DNA of 64,000 nt from Alphaproteobacteria bacterium (GCA_037200445.1 JBBCGH010000001.1:1178001-1242000); one strand, 5' to 3'. Positions 35,247 to 44,640 are shown, counted from the stretch's first letter. Numbers and translations: made by a program. Notes: generated by a model from the sequence alone, not told the origin.

Positions 35247-36434
35247 TTACTCAGCCGCTGTGGCTTTTCGGCCAACCGGTGCGGGGATCGCCATCCGCCC
35301 CCGCGTTTCGTCGTCGCCGAACTCGAGCGATTCGATGCGCCCGCCGCGCTTCACCACCTTCTCGGCTGAAACCAGGATCTGCGAGACGTCTTCGTTCGCC
35401 TGCCCGAAATGCTTCTGCAGGTTCAGCACGCGTTCGCGCAGGCGGGCCACGTCCTGTGTCAGGTGGCCGACCTCGGTGCGGATCTCGTGCGCCGCCTCGC
35501 GCATCCGCGCATCCTTCTGGATCTGCTGCATCACCTGGATGGCGAGCATCAGCAGCGACGGCGACACCAGCACGACCTGCGCGCGGTAGGCCTTCTGGAT
35601 CAGGTCGTCGAAGCCGTCGTGCAATTCGGCATAGACCGACTCCGACGGCACGAACATCAGCGCGAGGTCCTGCGTCTCGCCCGGAATGAGATAGCGCTCC
35701 GCGATGTCGGTGAAATGCCGCGTCACGTCCGCCCGCACGCGCCGCGCAGCGATGTCGCGCTCGCCCTCGCTGCGCGCGTCGTGCAGCGCGGTGATCGCTT
35801 CGAGCGGAAATTTCGCGTCGATGATCAGGGGCCGTTCGTCGTTCGGCAGGAAGATCGCGCAGTCCGGGCGCTTGTTGTTCGATAGCGTGTACTGGAACGC
35901 ATAGGAGCCATTGGGCAATCCGTCCTGGACGATTGCCTCCATGCGTCCCTGGCCGAAGGCGCCGCGCGCCTGCTTGTTGGCGAGCACCTGGCGCAGCGAG
36001 GTCACCTGCGAGGAGAGATCGGTCAGGTTCTTTTGCGCATTGTCGATGACGGCGAGCCGCTCGTTGAGCTTCGCCAAGTTCTCCATGGTGCTCTGCGCGG
36101 AGGCCTGCATCGACTGGCCGACGCGATGGGTCACGGCATCGAGCCGCTCGGACACGGCGCGCGCGAGCTCCGCCTGGCGGCCGGAGAGCACCTCGCCCAT
36201 GGTGTGCACGCGGCCGGCCGTCTCGGACTGGGCGCGCACGATCTCGGCCATGCGCTGTTCCAGTTCTTCGGCACGCTCGTCGTTCCGCACGGCTTCATCG
36301 CCGCGCGCACGGGTCGCGCGCCCCAGCATGATGGCGATCGCGCAAAGCAGGGCGAGGACCACGCAGGCAAAGCCGGCCAGCGCCTCGCCGGCCGAAATGG
36401 TGAGGCCGCCGATGGTCAGGAAGGGTTCGGTCAT
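35247..36434 (-). CDS. rmuC: DNA recombination protein RmuC
   Basis: This 395-residue protein has an N-terminal membrane helix (AGFACVVLALLCAIAIMLG), a long coiled-coil (about 40-150) and the RmuC core with FLPNDERPLIIDAKFPLEA, resembling the PD-(D/E)XK nuclease fold, then SPSLLMLAIQVMQQIQKDA. RmuC limits inversions at short inverted repeats in E. coli, of interest given the many inverted repeats here. ATG 36434 is the first in-frame start. Confidence 0.93.
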   Translation of the reverse strand: MTEPFLTIGGLTISAGEALAGFACVVLALLCAIAIMLGRATRARGDEAVRNDERAEELEQRMAEIVRAQSETAGRVHTMGEVLSGRQAELARAVSERLDAVTHRVGQSMQASAQSTMENLAKLNERLAVIDNAQKNLTDLSSQVTSLRQVLANKQARGAFGQGRMEAIVQDGLPNGSYAFQYTLSNNKRPDCAIFLPNDERPLIIDAKFPLEAITALHDARSEGERDIAARRVRADVTRHFTDIAERYLIPGETQDLALMFVPSESVYAELHDGFDDLIQKAYRAQVVLVSPSLLMLAIQVMQQIQKDARMREAAHEIRTEVGHLTQDVARLRERVLNLQKHFGQANEDVSQILVSAEKVVKRGGRIESLEFGDDETRGRMAIPAPVGRKATAAE

Positions 36435-36582
36435 GGCCGCCTTGTAGCGCGATTCGCCTTAACAGGAACGAAAAGAGAACAGGAATTTTGTGGGGACTGC
36501 AAGCGCGGCGCGGGAACCTACCGGGCTACCGGGGGTTCAGCGACTGTCGGTGGCCGTGGACGGCCGCCCGAGAGGGGTACAC

Positions 36583-36792
36583 ATGCGCAAATTCATTCTC
36601 ATGGCGTTCGCCGGGCTGGCGATCACGGTCGCTGTCCCGCAAGCCGGTTCGGCGAGCCCGCTGATGCCGGCCGCGGGGCTTGCGGCGGCGGCCGACGACG
36701 TCGCGGTGACGCAGGACGTTCGGTATTGGCATCATCGCCACTGGGGCTGGCGCCATCGCCATTGGCATCACCGCCACTGGCGCCGCTGGTAA
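36583..36792 (+). CDS. Small exported His/Trp-rich peptide
   Basis: This 69-residue protein has a signal peptide (FILMAFAGLAITVAVPQAGSAS) and ends in a basic tail with eight His, six Arg and five Trp within about 20 residues (WHHRHWGWRHRHWHHRHW). Such tails can bind Ni, Cu or Zn in the periplasm. A ribosome-binding site GAGAGGGG precedes ATG 36583. Similar short proteins are scattered in rhizobial genomes, but no function is known to me. It lies 84 bases before def on the same strand. Confidence 0.8.
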   Translation: MRKFILMAFAGLAITVAVPQAGSASPLMPAAGLAAAADDVAVTQDVRYWHHRHWGWRHRHWHHRHWRRW

Positions 36793-36875
36793 CCGTCGAA
36801 ACCGATGAGTGAGCGGCGCTCCCGTTGTCTGCGGTCAGGTTGACCGCGCGCGGAGCGCCGCTTAAATCGCCGCGC

Positions 36876-37391
36876 ATGGCGTTGCGCGACATCATCATTC
36901 TCCCCGACAAGCGACTGCGACAAAAATCCGACCCGGTGAAAACCGTGGACGCGGAGGTGCGCGCGCTGGTCGATGACATGTTCGAGACGATGTACAAGGC
37001 GCCGGGCGTGGGCCTGGCGGCGATCCAGATCGGCGTGCCCCGGCGCATCGTGACCGTCGACACCGCCAAGAAGGACGAGCCGCAAAATCCGCAGGTGTTC
37101 ATCAATCCGGAGATCGTGTGGACCTCCGAGGAGAAGGGCACTTACGAGGAAGGCTGCCTCTCGATCCCGGAATACTACGAGGAGGTGGAGCGGCCGAGCG
37201 AGGTGAAGGTCCGCTTCATGGATCTCGACGGCAAGATCCGGGAGGTCGCCGCCAACGGCCTGCTCGCCACCGTGCTGCAGCACGAGATCGACCACACCAA
37301 CGGCGTGCTGTTCATCGACCACATCTCCAGGCTCAAGCGCGACCGCGTGATCAAGAAGTTCGCCAAGGCGGCGAAGCGGGAAGCGGAGTAG
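36876..37391 (+). CDS. def: Peptide deformylase
   Basis: This 171-residue metallohydrolase removes the formyl group from the N-terminal Met of new proteins. All three motifs are present: [10 protein letters not shown] at 45-54, EGCLS at 92-96 (metal Cys94) and HEIDH at 136-140 (two metal His and the catalytic Glu). ATG 36876 is chosen because [11 protein letters not shown] matches family N-termini. It normally pairs with fmt, but here a toxin-antitoxin pair lies between them. Confidence 0.96.
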   Translation: MALRDIIILPDKRLRQKSDPVKTVDAEVRALVDDMFETMYKAPGVGLAAIQIGVPRRIVTVDTAKKDEPQNPQVFINPEIVWTSEEKGTYEEGCLSIPEYYEEVERPSEVKVRFMDLDGKIREVAANGLLATVLQHEIDHTNGVLFIDHISRLKRDRVIKKFAKAAKREAE

Positions 37392-37408
37392 ACGAGCGGG
37401 CGCCAATC

Positions 37409-37425
37409 TGATATCATTGATATCA
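37409..37425 (+). promoter_or_regulatory. Palindromic operator of the FitAB/VapBC-type module
   Basis: TGATATCATTGATATCA is a 17-base inverted repeat, palindromic except for the centre, made of two TGATATCA boxes one base apart. It lies 17 bases after the def stop and just before the antitoxin gene. RHH antitoxins of this class bind such paired sites to repress their own operon, so this is the likely operator. A ribosome-binding site-like AAAGGTG follows at once. Confidence 0.75.
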
Positions 37426-37444
37426 AAGGTGACCGATCTCTGAC

Positions 37445-37681
37445 TTGCTGATCCGGAATATCAAGCCGCAGTTGAAGCGCCGCCTTGCCGAGCGAGCGCG
37501 AAAGCACGGCCAAAGCCTGTCTGCGGAGGCGCAAGACGTTATGGAGCGCGGTCTGTCGACTGCCCCCGCACCCGAAAAGCTTGGCACGTTTCTGTTTTCC
37601 CTGGCCGAAGATCGCTACCGCGGCAACGACTTGTTGTTCGAACGAAATGACATGGTGTCTCCGCCGCCGGAGTTCGATTGA
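37445..37681 (+). CDS. FitA/VapB-type ribbon-helix-helix antitoxin
   Basis: This 78-residue antitoxin has the RHH pattern LLIRNIKPQLKRRLAERARKHGQSL-like at the N-terminus (a strand followed by two helices) and a toxin-wrapping C-terminus ending PPPEFD. The start is odd. Family members usually begin MxDLLIRN; here the matching codon nine bases before TTG 37445 is ATC at 37436, and the nearest GTG (37430) is out of frame. TTG is therefore used as the start, with AAAGGTG 14 bases upstream. A small insertion may have moved the original start. The stop overlaps the toxin start. Confidence 0.85.
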   Translation: MLIRNIKPQLKRRLAERARKHGQSLSAEAQDVMERGLSTAPAPEKLGTFLFSLAEDRYRGNDLLFERNDMVSPPPEFD

Positions 37682-38100
37682 TACTGCTCGATACGAATGT
37701 GATCTCCGAAGGCATACGACCGAAACCGGATGCCAATGTTCAGGCATGGATGGATGCACAGCGTCAGGGGGACTTGTTCCTTTGCACGCCGGTCCTCGCC
37801 GAACTCTTCTATGGAATAGAACGATTGCCCAAGGGCGCACGCCGAAATCACCTTGAGCAGGTTGTCCTTCGAATCGAGGCCACATTCGGTGACCGGGTTC
37901 TCGGTTTCGACCGTTCGGCGGCCGTTGAGTATGGGAGGCTTGTTGGGCAACGCGATCGGATCGGTCGCGCCACTTCCACGACGGACGGCTTGATCGCGGC
38001 GATTGCCAGGGCAAGCGGGGCCACTCTCGCGACCCGCGACACACACGGCTTCAATGATTTGGGTATTGATCTCCTCAATCCCTTTGAGTTCGCCGGCTGA
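37678..38100 (+). CDS. FitB/VapC-type PIN-domain toxin
   Basis: This 140-residue PIN ribonuclease has the acidic residues Asp5 (MILLDTNVISE), Glu42 (TPVLAELFYGIERLP), Asp103 (TSTTDGLIAAIA) and Asp121 (ATRDTHGF), so it should be active. The start is TTG 37678, overlapping the antitoxin stop (TTGA). It ends 3 bases before the fmt ATG, so the toxin is inserted in the def-fmt operon in the same direction and fmt translation is probably coupled to it. GC content is lower than in def and fmt. Confidence 0.92.
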   Translation: MILLDTNVISEGIRPKPDANVQAWMDAQRQGDLFLCTPVLAELFYGIERLPKGARRNHLEQVVLRIEATFGDRVLGFDRSAAVEYGRLVGQRDRIGRATSTTDGLIAAIARASGATLATRDTHGFNDLGIDLLNPFEFAG

Positions 38101-38103
38101 ACT

Positions 38104-39024
38104 ATGCCCCTCCGCCTCATCTTCATGGGCACGCCCGACTTCGCGGTGCCGACGCTGATCGAGATCGTCGGACGCGGCCATGAGGTCGTGGGGGTCTACA
38201 CGCGGGCGCCGAGGCCGGCGGGCCGCGGCATGGAGTTGCAGCCCACACCGGTCGAGCGTGAGGCGCGGCGCTTGCGTCTTCCGGTTCTGACGCCGAAGAC
38301 CTTGCGCACCCAGGAGGCGGCTGCACAGTTCCGCGCCCACAGCGCCGATGCGGCGGTGGTCGTTGCTTACGGGCTGATCCTGCCCGTGCCTATCCTCGAA
38401 GCCGTGCCGCTCGGCTGCTTCAACGTGCATGCCTCGGCTCTCCCGCGCTGGCGCGGCGCCGCGCCGATCAACCGCGCCATCATGGCGGGCGACGCGGAGA
38501 GCGGCGTCTGTGTGATGAAAATGGCGGAAGGACTCGACACCGGCGATGTCGCGCTGGAGGAGCGTGTATCCATCGGTCCCGACGAGACGGCGGGCGACCT
38601 GCACGACCGGCTCGCTCTCCTCGGCGCGCGCTTGATGCCGGTCGCGCTTGGTGCGCTGGAGCGCGGCACCTTGCAGCTTACGCCGCAGCCGGACGACGGC
38701 GTGACCTACGCCGCCAAGATCGACAAGGGCGAGACGCGAATCGATTGGGGCAAGCCATGGGGAGAGGTGCACAACCATATCCGCGGGCTCTCGCCGTTCC
38801 CCGGCGCGTGGTTCGAGCTTGGCGGTCAGCGCACCAAGGTACTGCACTCGACGCGCGGGGAGGGCTCAGGCGTGCCCGGCACGGTGCTGGACGAGCGGCT
38901 CACCATAGCGTGCGGCAAAGGGGCGGTGCGGCTCACCGAAGTCCAGCGCGCCGGCAAGCAGCCGATGAAGGCCGAGGAATTCCTGCGCGGCGCCAAGATC
39001 GCAGCCGGCACCCTTTTGCAATGA
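38104..39024 (+). CDS. fmt: Methionyl-tRNA formyltransferase
   Basis: This 306-residue enzyme formylates initiator Met-tRNA. The N-terminal folate-binding domain holds the active-site run [20 protein letters not shown] with Asn108 and His110, and the catalytic Asp145 in EGLDTGD. The C-terminal tRNA-binding domain includes [16 protein letters not shown]. It follows the toxin gene by 3 bases and precedes truA. Confidence 0.96.
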   Translation: MPLRLIFMGTPDFAVPTLIEIVGRGHEVVGVYTRAPRPAGRGMELQPTPVEREARRLRLPVLTPKTLRTQEAAAQFRAHSADAAVVVAYGLILPVPILEAVPLGCFNVHASALPRWRGAAPINRAIMAGDAESGVCVMKMAEGLDTGDVALEERVSIGPDETAGDLHDRLALLGARLMPVALGALERGTLQLTPQPDDGVTYAAKIDKGETRIDWGKPWGEVHNHIRGLSPFPGAWFELGGQRTKVLHSTRGEGSGVPGTVLDERLTIACGKGAVRLTEVQRAGKQPMKAEEFLRGAKIAAGTLLQ

Positions 39025-39033
39025 GCTTGCGTC

Positions 39034-39081
39034 GCGCATGGCCTTGTCCGAAAACCGGCTCCACTTTTCGGGGCCATGCGC
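39034..39081. repeat. Palindromic intergenic repeat, family A, copy 4 (inverted)
   Basis: The arms GCGCATGGCC and GGCCATGCGC enclose a core TTGTCCGAAAACCGGCTCC, the reverse of other copies. It lies between fmt and truA and ends two bases before the truA ATG, so a hairpin would cover the truA ribosome-binding site; no separate Shine-Dalgarno is visible. Confidence 0.7.
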
Positions 39082-39083
39082 TG

Positions 39084-39821
39084 ATGCCGCGCTACAAGCT
39101 CACCATCGAATATGACGGCACGCCGTTCGCCGGCTGGCAGTGGCAGGAGGGTGCGCCGACAGTACAGCGGACGCTGACCGACGCGATCGCGGCGCTCTGC
39201 GGTCACGTCGTGAAGGTCGCGGGTGCGGGGCGCACCGATGCGGGCGTGCATGCGCTCGGCCAGGTCGCGCATGTCGACCTCGCGAAGGACTGGCGCGCCG
39301 ACAAGCTGCGCGACGCCGTGAACGCGCACTTGCGGCCGCATCCGGTGGCGGTTCTCGCAGCCGATAAAGTCGATGAGGAATTCGACGCGCGCTTCTCCGC
39401 CAGGAGACGCCACTACCTCTATCGCATCGTGAACCGGCGCGCCGATCTCGCGCTGGAGCGCACGCGCGCCTGGCGCGTGCCGCGCCGGCTCGATGCAGAC
39501 GCGATGCACGCCGCCGCGCAGAAGCTTACCGGCAAGCACGACTTCACCACGTTCCGCTCCACCGAATGCCAGGCGAAGTCGCCGGTGAAGACGCTCGATG
39601 CGCTCGACGTGTCGCGCGTGGGTGACGAAGTGCGCATCGAGACCTCGGCACGCTCGTTCCTGCACAATCAGGTGCGCTCGATGGTGGGTTCGCTGGTGCT
39701 GGTCGGCGACGGCAAGTGGAGCGCGGCCGATCTCGTGGGCGCGCTCGCGGCGCGCGACCGCGCGGCGTGCGGGCCGGTCGCGCCGCCCGAGGGGCTTTAT
39801 CTGGTGCGGGTGGATTATTGA
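39084..39821 (+). CDS. truA: tRNA pseudouridine(38-40) synthase TruA
   Basis: This 245-residue enzyme makes pseudouridine in tRNA anticodon stems. The catalytic Asp52 is in [14 protein letters not shown], and family segments [17 protein letters not shown] and [14 protein letters not shown] are present. ATG 39084 is preferred over upstream in-frame codons because it begins the conserved core, but it directly abuts a palindromic repeat, suggesting translation depends on fmt or that the hairpin regulates it. Followed by a family B repeat. Confidence 0.95.
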   Translation: MPRYKLTIEYDGTPFAGWQWQEGAPTVQRTLTDAIAALCGHVVKVAGAGRTDAGVHALGQVAHVDLAKDWRADKLRDAVNAHLRPHPVAVLAADKVDEEFDARFSARRRHYLYRIVNRRADLALERTRAWRVPRRLDADAMHAAAQKLTGKHDFTTFRSTECQAKSPVKTLDALDVSRVGDEVRIETSARSFLHNQVRSMVGSLVLVGDGKWSAADLVGALAARDRAACGPVAPPEGLYLVRVDY

Positions 39822-39847
39822 GAAACGCGCGAGGCGCTCTTCTCTTT

Positions 39848-39976
39848 ACCCTCCCCCTTGCGGGGAGGGTCGACGCGAACGCAGTGAGCGTCGGGGTGGG
39901 GGTCAGAGTTTGCTGCGACGGTGGTGTGCCCCAATCATCGACCCCCACCCCTAACCCCTCCCCGCAAGGGGGAGTG
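39848..39976. repeat. Long inverted repeat, family B, copy 4
   Basis: The arms ACCCTCCCCCTTGCGGGGAG and CTCCCCGCAAGGGGGAG pair, and an inner GTCGGGGTGGGGGTCA pairs with TCGACCCCCACCCC. It lies between the convergent truA and dapE genes. The GCGAACGCAGTGAGCGTCGG stretch closely matches part of copy 1, showing common descent. Confidence 0.82.
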
Positions 39977-40008
39977 GAATAGCGCGGAGTGCGCGGCTCC
40001 CTCAGCGC

Positions 40009-41166
40009 TCACCCGAAATACCGCTCCAGAATGTGCCGGTAGATCGCGGTCAGTGCCACCAGATCGGCGGTCGCGACGTGCTCGTCGATCTTGTGCATCT
40101 GCTGGCTCAAGAGGCCGAACTCGATCACCGGGCAATAGTCCTTGATGAAGCGCGCGTCCGAGGTGCCGCCTGTGGTCGAGAGCTTGGGCGTGAGCCCTGT
40201 CACCTCGCGGATCGCGCTGCTCACCAGCTCGACGAACGGCCCCGGCGGCGTGAGAAACACGTCCGCGTTCGACGGCTCCCATTCGATGTGCCAGCGGATG
40301 CTTTTCCCCGCCGCTCGTGCGGCGCGCGCCTCGATCAGCTTGCGCAGCTCCGCACGCGTGCGCGTATCGTTGAAGCGGATGTTGAAGCGCGCGCGCGCCT
40401 CGGCGGGAATCAGGTTCACGGTCTTGTTGCCGACGTCGATCGAGGTGAACTCCAGGTTCGACGCGCCGAAATGCGCCGTGCCGTCGTCGATCGGCTCGGC
40501 GTTGATCGCGACCATCAGCGCCGCGATGTGGCGAACCGGATTGTCGGCAAGCTCCGGATAGGCGACGTGCCCCTGCTTGCCGGTGACCACCAGCGTGCCG
40601 TTCTGGGAGCCGCGCCGGCCGATCTTCATCATGTCGCCGAGCTTCTCCGGATTGGTCGGCTCGCCCAGGATCGCGTGGTCGAATTTCTCGCCGCGCTCGG
40701 CCGCCCATTTCAGAAGCTTGATCGTGCCGTTGACCGCGATGCCTTCTTCGTCGCCGGTGATGAGGAACGAGATCGAGCCTTTCGGCTTGCCCCGGTGCGC
40801 CGCGACATGGTCGAGCGCCGCCGCGATCTTGGCGGCGATGGCGCCCTTCATGTCGACTGCGCCGCGGCCGTAGAGCACGCCCCCCGCGATCTCGCTCGCG
40901 AACGGCGGGTGCGTCCATTTCGTCTCGTCGCCCGGCGGCACCACGTCCGTGTGCCCGGTCAGCATCAGATGCGGCGCCGCTGTGCCGATCCGCGCGTAGA
41001 GATTCTCGACCGGATCGGCGCCTGCTTCCTCGAAGGTCACGCGATGTACCCTGAAACCCGCGCCCTGCAGCACCTTTTCGATGTACGCGAGCGCGCCGCC
41101 TTCGGCCGGCGTCACCGAGGGGCAGGAGATGAGATCGCGGGCGATGGCGATTGGGTCGGCGGGCAT
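40009..41166 (-). CDS. dapE: Succinyl-diaminopimelate desuccinylase
   Basis: This 385-residue di-zinc M20 hydrolase makes LL-diaminopimelate for lysine and peptidoglycan. Metal and catalytic motifs are [12 protein letters not shown] (His72), [10 protein letters not shown] (Asp105) and TGDEEG (catalytic Glu140). The dimerisation domain and HAHC-like end ([15 protein letters not shown]) follow. dapD lies 1.8 kb away on the same strand. The start ATG shares a base with where an unshifted hicA would stop (TGATG), so the toxin-antitoxin pair was once coupled to dapE. Confidence 0.95.
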   Translation of the reverse strand: MPADPIAIARDLISCPSVTPAEGGALAYIEKVLQGAGFRVHRVTFEEAGADPVENLYARIGTAAPHLMLTGHTDVVPPGDETKWTHPPFASEIAGGVLYGRGAVDMKGAIAAKIAAALDHVAAHRGKPKGSISFLITGDEEGIAVNGTIKLLKWAAERGEKFDHAILGEPTNPEKLGDMMKIGRRGSQNGTLVVTGKQGHVAYPELADNPVRHIAALMVAINAEPIDDGTAHFGASNLEFTSIDVGNKTVNLIPAEARARFNIRFNDTRTRAELRKLIEARAARAAGKSIRWHIEWEPSNADVFLTPPGPFVELVSSAIREVTGLTPKLSTTGGTSDARFIKDYCPVIEFGLLSQQMHKIDEHVATADLVALTAIYRHILERYFG

Positions 41167-41359
41167 CAGAATGTCTTTTCCAGACCAGCCTGCTTCAAGA
41201 CTTCATTGGCTGAATGACGGACTTCGTGGTACGCGGCACCGTTACTTGCCGGTTGGTTGAACGGTTCAACCAAATCTCGTGGCTACCCTTGCCGCCGCGG
41301 ACGAGGACGAAGCCGTTTGCGCGGAGGATTTTTGCCAGATCGCGGTAGAAATCGGCCAT
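41166..41359 (-). pseudogene. hicA: Frameshifted HicA-type toxin
   Basis: From ATG 41359 the frame reads MADFYRDLAKILRANGFVLV, then GGKGSHEIWLN and VPRTTKS, the HicA mRNA-interferase core with its catalytic His in GSHEIW. After TTKS the frame reaches a premature TGA at 41195. In the next frame, directly after, the expected HicA ending [17 protein letters not shown] appears and stops at 41166. One base is therefore missing near 41220. This is either a true inactivating frameshift or a sequencing error. The start overlaps the hicB stop (TGATG). If expressed, the 54-residue product lacks the last helix. Confidence 0.85.
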
Positions 41360-41586
41360 CAGGCTGTCGCGAGGTCGCGATGCTCTTCCGCCTTGAAGAT
41401 CAGGGACAGCCGCTGCCCTCCTTGACCAGCCACTTCGAGCAGCTCTGGCAAGATCAGCTCAACTTCATTGATCATGCCCGGCCATGTATCGGCCTCGACC
41501 ACCAGGCCCGGAACGTCGTCTCTGGTCGCGAGCCAGACGCTGGCTTCGCTGTCCCACCGCGCCTGGATGGTGATATCGCGTGTCAT
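41359..41586 (-). CDS. hicB: HicB-like antitoxin (DUF1902 type)
   Basis: This 75-residue protein carries the partial RNase H-like HicB fold: ITIQARWDSEASVWLATRDD then VPGLVVEADTWPGMINEVEL, which fits the DUF1902 family. There is no added DNA-binding domain, so autoregulation may be weak. It precedes hicA, with which it overlaps. ATG 41586 is chosen; the frame is open upstream but enters the MFS gene. It remains intact while its toxin is frameshifted, the expected order of decay. Confidence 0.85.
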   Translation of the reverse strand: MTRDITIQARWDSEASVWLATRDDVPGLVVEADTWPGMINEVELILPELLEVAGQGGQRLSLIFKAEEHRDLATA

Positions 41587-41645
41587 GTCGGCAAGATCGG
41601 TTGATTTCGGCGAGGGGTCAATCCCTTGAAGTTCGGGCACTCGGC

Positions 41646-42908
41646 TCATTGTGGCTGCGATGGCGCCGGCTCGACGAACACGCTGCGCGGCAAGAGCGGC
41701 AGCGCCAGCAGCGACATGGCCGAGAGCACCGCAAAGAGGGCGGCGAGGCCATAGAAGCTGAGAATGCCGCGCTGGACGATCCAGGCCCCGATATAGTCGC
41801 CGAGCGCGAGACCGACATTCCAGGCGCTGGTGAGCAGCGCAAATCCCATCGCCGCGATGCTGACCGGGGTCGCGCGCACCGCCGCTTCCATTACGGCGAG
41901 CGTACCCACCGTGTTGAACACACCGCGCAGGCTCTCGATGACGAGCGCCGCTTCCCATGATCGATAGAACATGAGACTGCCGGTGGCACCCGCACCGAGC
42001 AGGAGACTCGCGATGGTCAGTGTGCGCAGCGTGAGCCGCGGACGAATGGCCGCATACACCGCCGCCGTCGCGATGCTGGCGAGCGCCGAGAGGCTGTTCA
42101 GGTATCCGACGTCGATGTTGGCGAAGCCGAGCTGCTCGACCTGATGGAAATAGAGCGGCGAGCTGAACGACTGCGGGGTGAGGACCAGCGCCAGGAACAA
42201 CGCGGTGCGCCACAGGCTGCGCGAGCCGAGCGCCTCACGCAGCTTGATGCCCGCGTCGCGCAGCGCCGACACGTCCCGCTGCGCGACCGGCGGCTCGCGC
42301 AGAACGAACAGCGCCGCCGGCACGACCGTCAACGCGATCAACGCGCCGGCGACGCCGGTCCAGCCGAAGGGCCGCGTCGCGAGATATCCGGCGATCGGGC
42401 CCGCGACCACGCCGCACGCGCTTTCCGTCATGATCCGGACGGTGACGAGCCGGTCTTCGATGCCGCGGCGCTTGCCGGCTTCCACCATCAGCGCCGCCGT
42501 GACCGTACTGATGAAGACCAGCATGGCGTTGGTCGCCATCAGGGCGAACAGCAGCGGCCAATACGCATGCGACACCGCGCCGACCAGAAGCCAGCCCGCG
42601 GCCGCGAGGGCGCCGCTGAAGATCAGGTAGTGCCTTCGGCGCGTGCCGAAGAGCGGGAAGCTGTCGGATAAGAGACCGGCGAGGATCTTGAAGTACCACG
42701 GCAGCGCCGCGATCGTGAAAAACAACGAAACCTTGTCGCGCCCAAGGTTGAGCTCGGTGCGCAGCAGGTTCTTGATCGGGAGATCGAGTGCATCGGGCAG
42801 CGCAAGATTGCTCGCCACCATTCCGGCCGCGATGATCGCGCTCCAGCGCGCAAGCGAATCGCGTCCGGCAACAGCGGGAATGGCTGGCGCCGGAGCGGTC
42901 ATGCTCAT
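41646..42908 (-). CDS. MFS transporter, folate-biopterin-like
   Basis: This 420-residue protein has about 12 hydrophobic helices in the major facilitator pattern. The segment ALPWYFKILAGLLSDSFPLF after helix 2 resembles the folate-biopterin transporter (BT1) group, in which a D is found in this cytoplasmic loop. The substrate cannot be assigned. ATG 42908 and an internal ATG at 42902 are both possible. It lies downstream of dapD on the same strand with a family A repeat between. Confidence 0.85.
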   Translation of the reverse strand: MSMTAPAPAIPAVAGRDSLARWSAIIAAGMVASNLALPDALDLPIKNLLRTELNLGRDKVSLFFTIAALPWYFKILAGLLSDSFPLFGTRRRHYLIFSGALAAAGWLLVGAVSHAYWPLLFALMATNAMLVFISTVTAALMVEAGKRRGIEDRLVTVRIMTESACGVVAGPIAGYLATRPFGWTGVAGALIALTVVPAALFVLREPPVAQRDVSALRDAGIKLREALGSRSLWRTALFLALVLTPQSFSSPLYFHQVEQLGFANIDVGYLNSLSALASIATAAVYAAIRPRLTLRTLTIASLLLGAGATGSLMFYRSWEAALVIESLRGVFNTVGTLAVMEAAVRATPVSIAAMGFALLTSAWNVGLALGDYIGAWIVQRGILSFYGLAALFAVLSAMSLLALPLLPRSVFVEPAPSQPQ

Positions 42909-42916
42909 CTTTTCTT

Positions 42917-42964
42917 GTGCATGATCTTATCCGAAAACCGGGTTCCACTTTTCGGGATCATGCA

Positions 42965-42965
<1 letters not shown>
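42917..42965. repeat. Palindromic intergenic repeat, family A, copy 5
   Basis: The arms GTGCATGATC and GATCATGCAC pair perfectly; the core TTATCCGAAAACCGGGTTCC is the reverse orientation. The last base overlaps the dapD stop codon and the other end is 8 bases from the MFS start. Confidence 0.78.
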
Positions 42966-43801
<836 letters not shown>

Positions 43802-43877
43802 TTCGAAATCCCGGATGAAAAAGGCTCCGGTTTGTCGGGGCCGGAGCGCTTCGTGTCAAGGCCGCGGCGCCGCTAGA

Positions 43878-44591
43878 CTAGGTCCGCGCGATCCCGCGCA
43901 GGAAGCCCGTGAGATCGTCGGTCACGTGGTCGACGTGGTCCGCGTCGCGGCCTTCCATTTCCCAGGCCTCGCGGAAAACCTCGCGCGAGCCTTCCGGCAC
44001 GACCAGCACGGTGGTCATGCCGAGCGAGTGGGGAATGCTGAGGTTGCGCGCAAGGTCCTCGAACATGGCGGCCTTCGCCGGATCGACGCCGTGGAGTTTC
44101 AGGAACTTGTTATAGGTCTGCGGCAGCGGCTTGGGTTCGAGGTTGGCCTCGTTGATGCCGAACACGTCCTCGAAATGCATGTGAATATCGAGCCGCCGCA
44201 TCACGGCGTCGGCGTGCGCGCGCGTGCCGTTGGTGAGGATGAGCTTGCGGCCAGGCAGCTTCTCGATCGCGGCGCCGAGTGCCGGGTTCGGCTCGAGCGG
44301 CGAGTGATCGATCTTGTGCACGAAGGCGAGATAGTCATCCGGGTCCATCCCGTGCTCGGTCATCATGCCGCGCATCGAGGTGCCGTAGCGCTTGTAGTAG
44401 TCCTTCTGCACCCGGAAGGCCTCGTCGGGGCTGACCTTCAGGAAGTCCGCGATGTAGGCGCGGATGCGGTCATCGACCTGCTGCCAGAGGTTCAGGTGGC
44501 GCGGGTAGAGCGTGTTGTCGAGGTCGAACACCCAGGTCTCGACATGGACGAAGGTGCGCGGTTTGGTGCGGGCCGGAGCGGGAGAGGACAT
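43878..44591 (-). CDS. HAD-family pyrimidine 5'-nucleotidase
   Basis: This 237-residue hydrolase has the HAD motif WVFDLDNTLYP with nucleophile Asp23 and Asp25, motif II ILTNGTRAHA, and a C-terminal AMFEDLARNL. The DNTLYP form and size are those of the SDT1/PHM8-like pyrimidine nucleotidases, which dephosphorylate UMP or CMP. ATG 44591 is preferred; ATG 44627 is a possible earlier start. It follows dapD's neighbourhood on the same strand. Confidence 0.9.
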   Translation of the reverse strand: MSSPAPARTKPRTFVHVETWVFDLDNTLYPRHLNLWQQVDDRIRAYIADFLKVSPDEAFRVQKDYYKRYGTSMRGMMTEHGMDPDDYLAFVHKIDHSPLEPNPALGAAIEKLPGRKLILTNGTRAHADAVMRRLDIHMHFEDVFGINEANLEPKPLPQTYNKFLKLHGVDPAKAAMFEDLARNLSIPHSLGMTTVLVVPEGSREVFREAWEMEGRDADHVDHVTDDLTGFLRGIART

Positions 44592-44640
44592 GGCGGGGCT
44601 TGTAGCGGCGGCTCTCACCGTTGTCATGCCCCGCGCTCTC

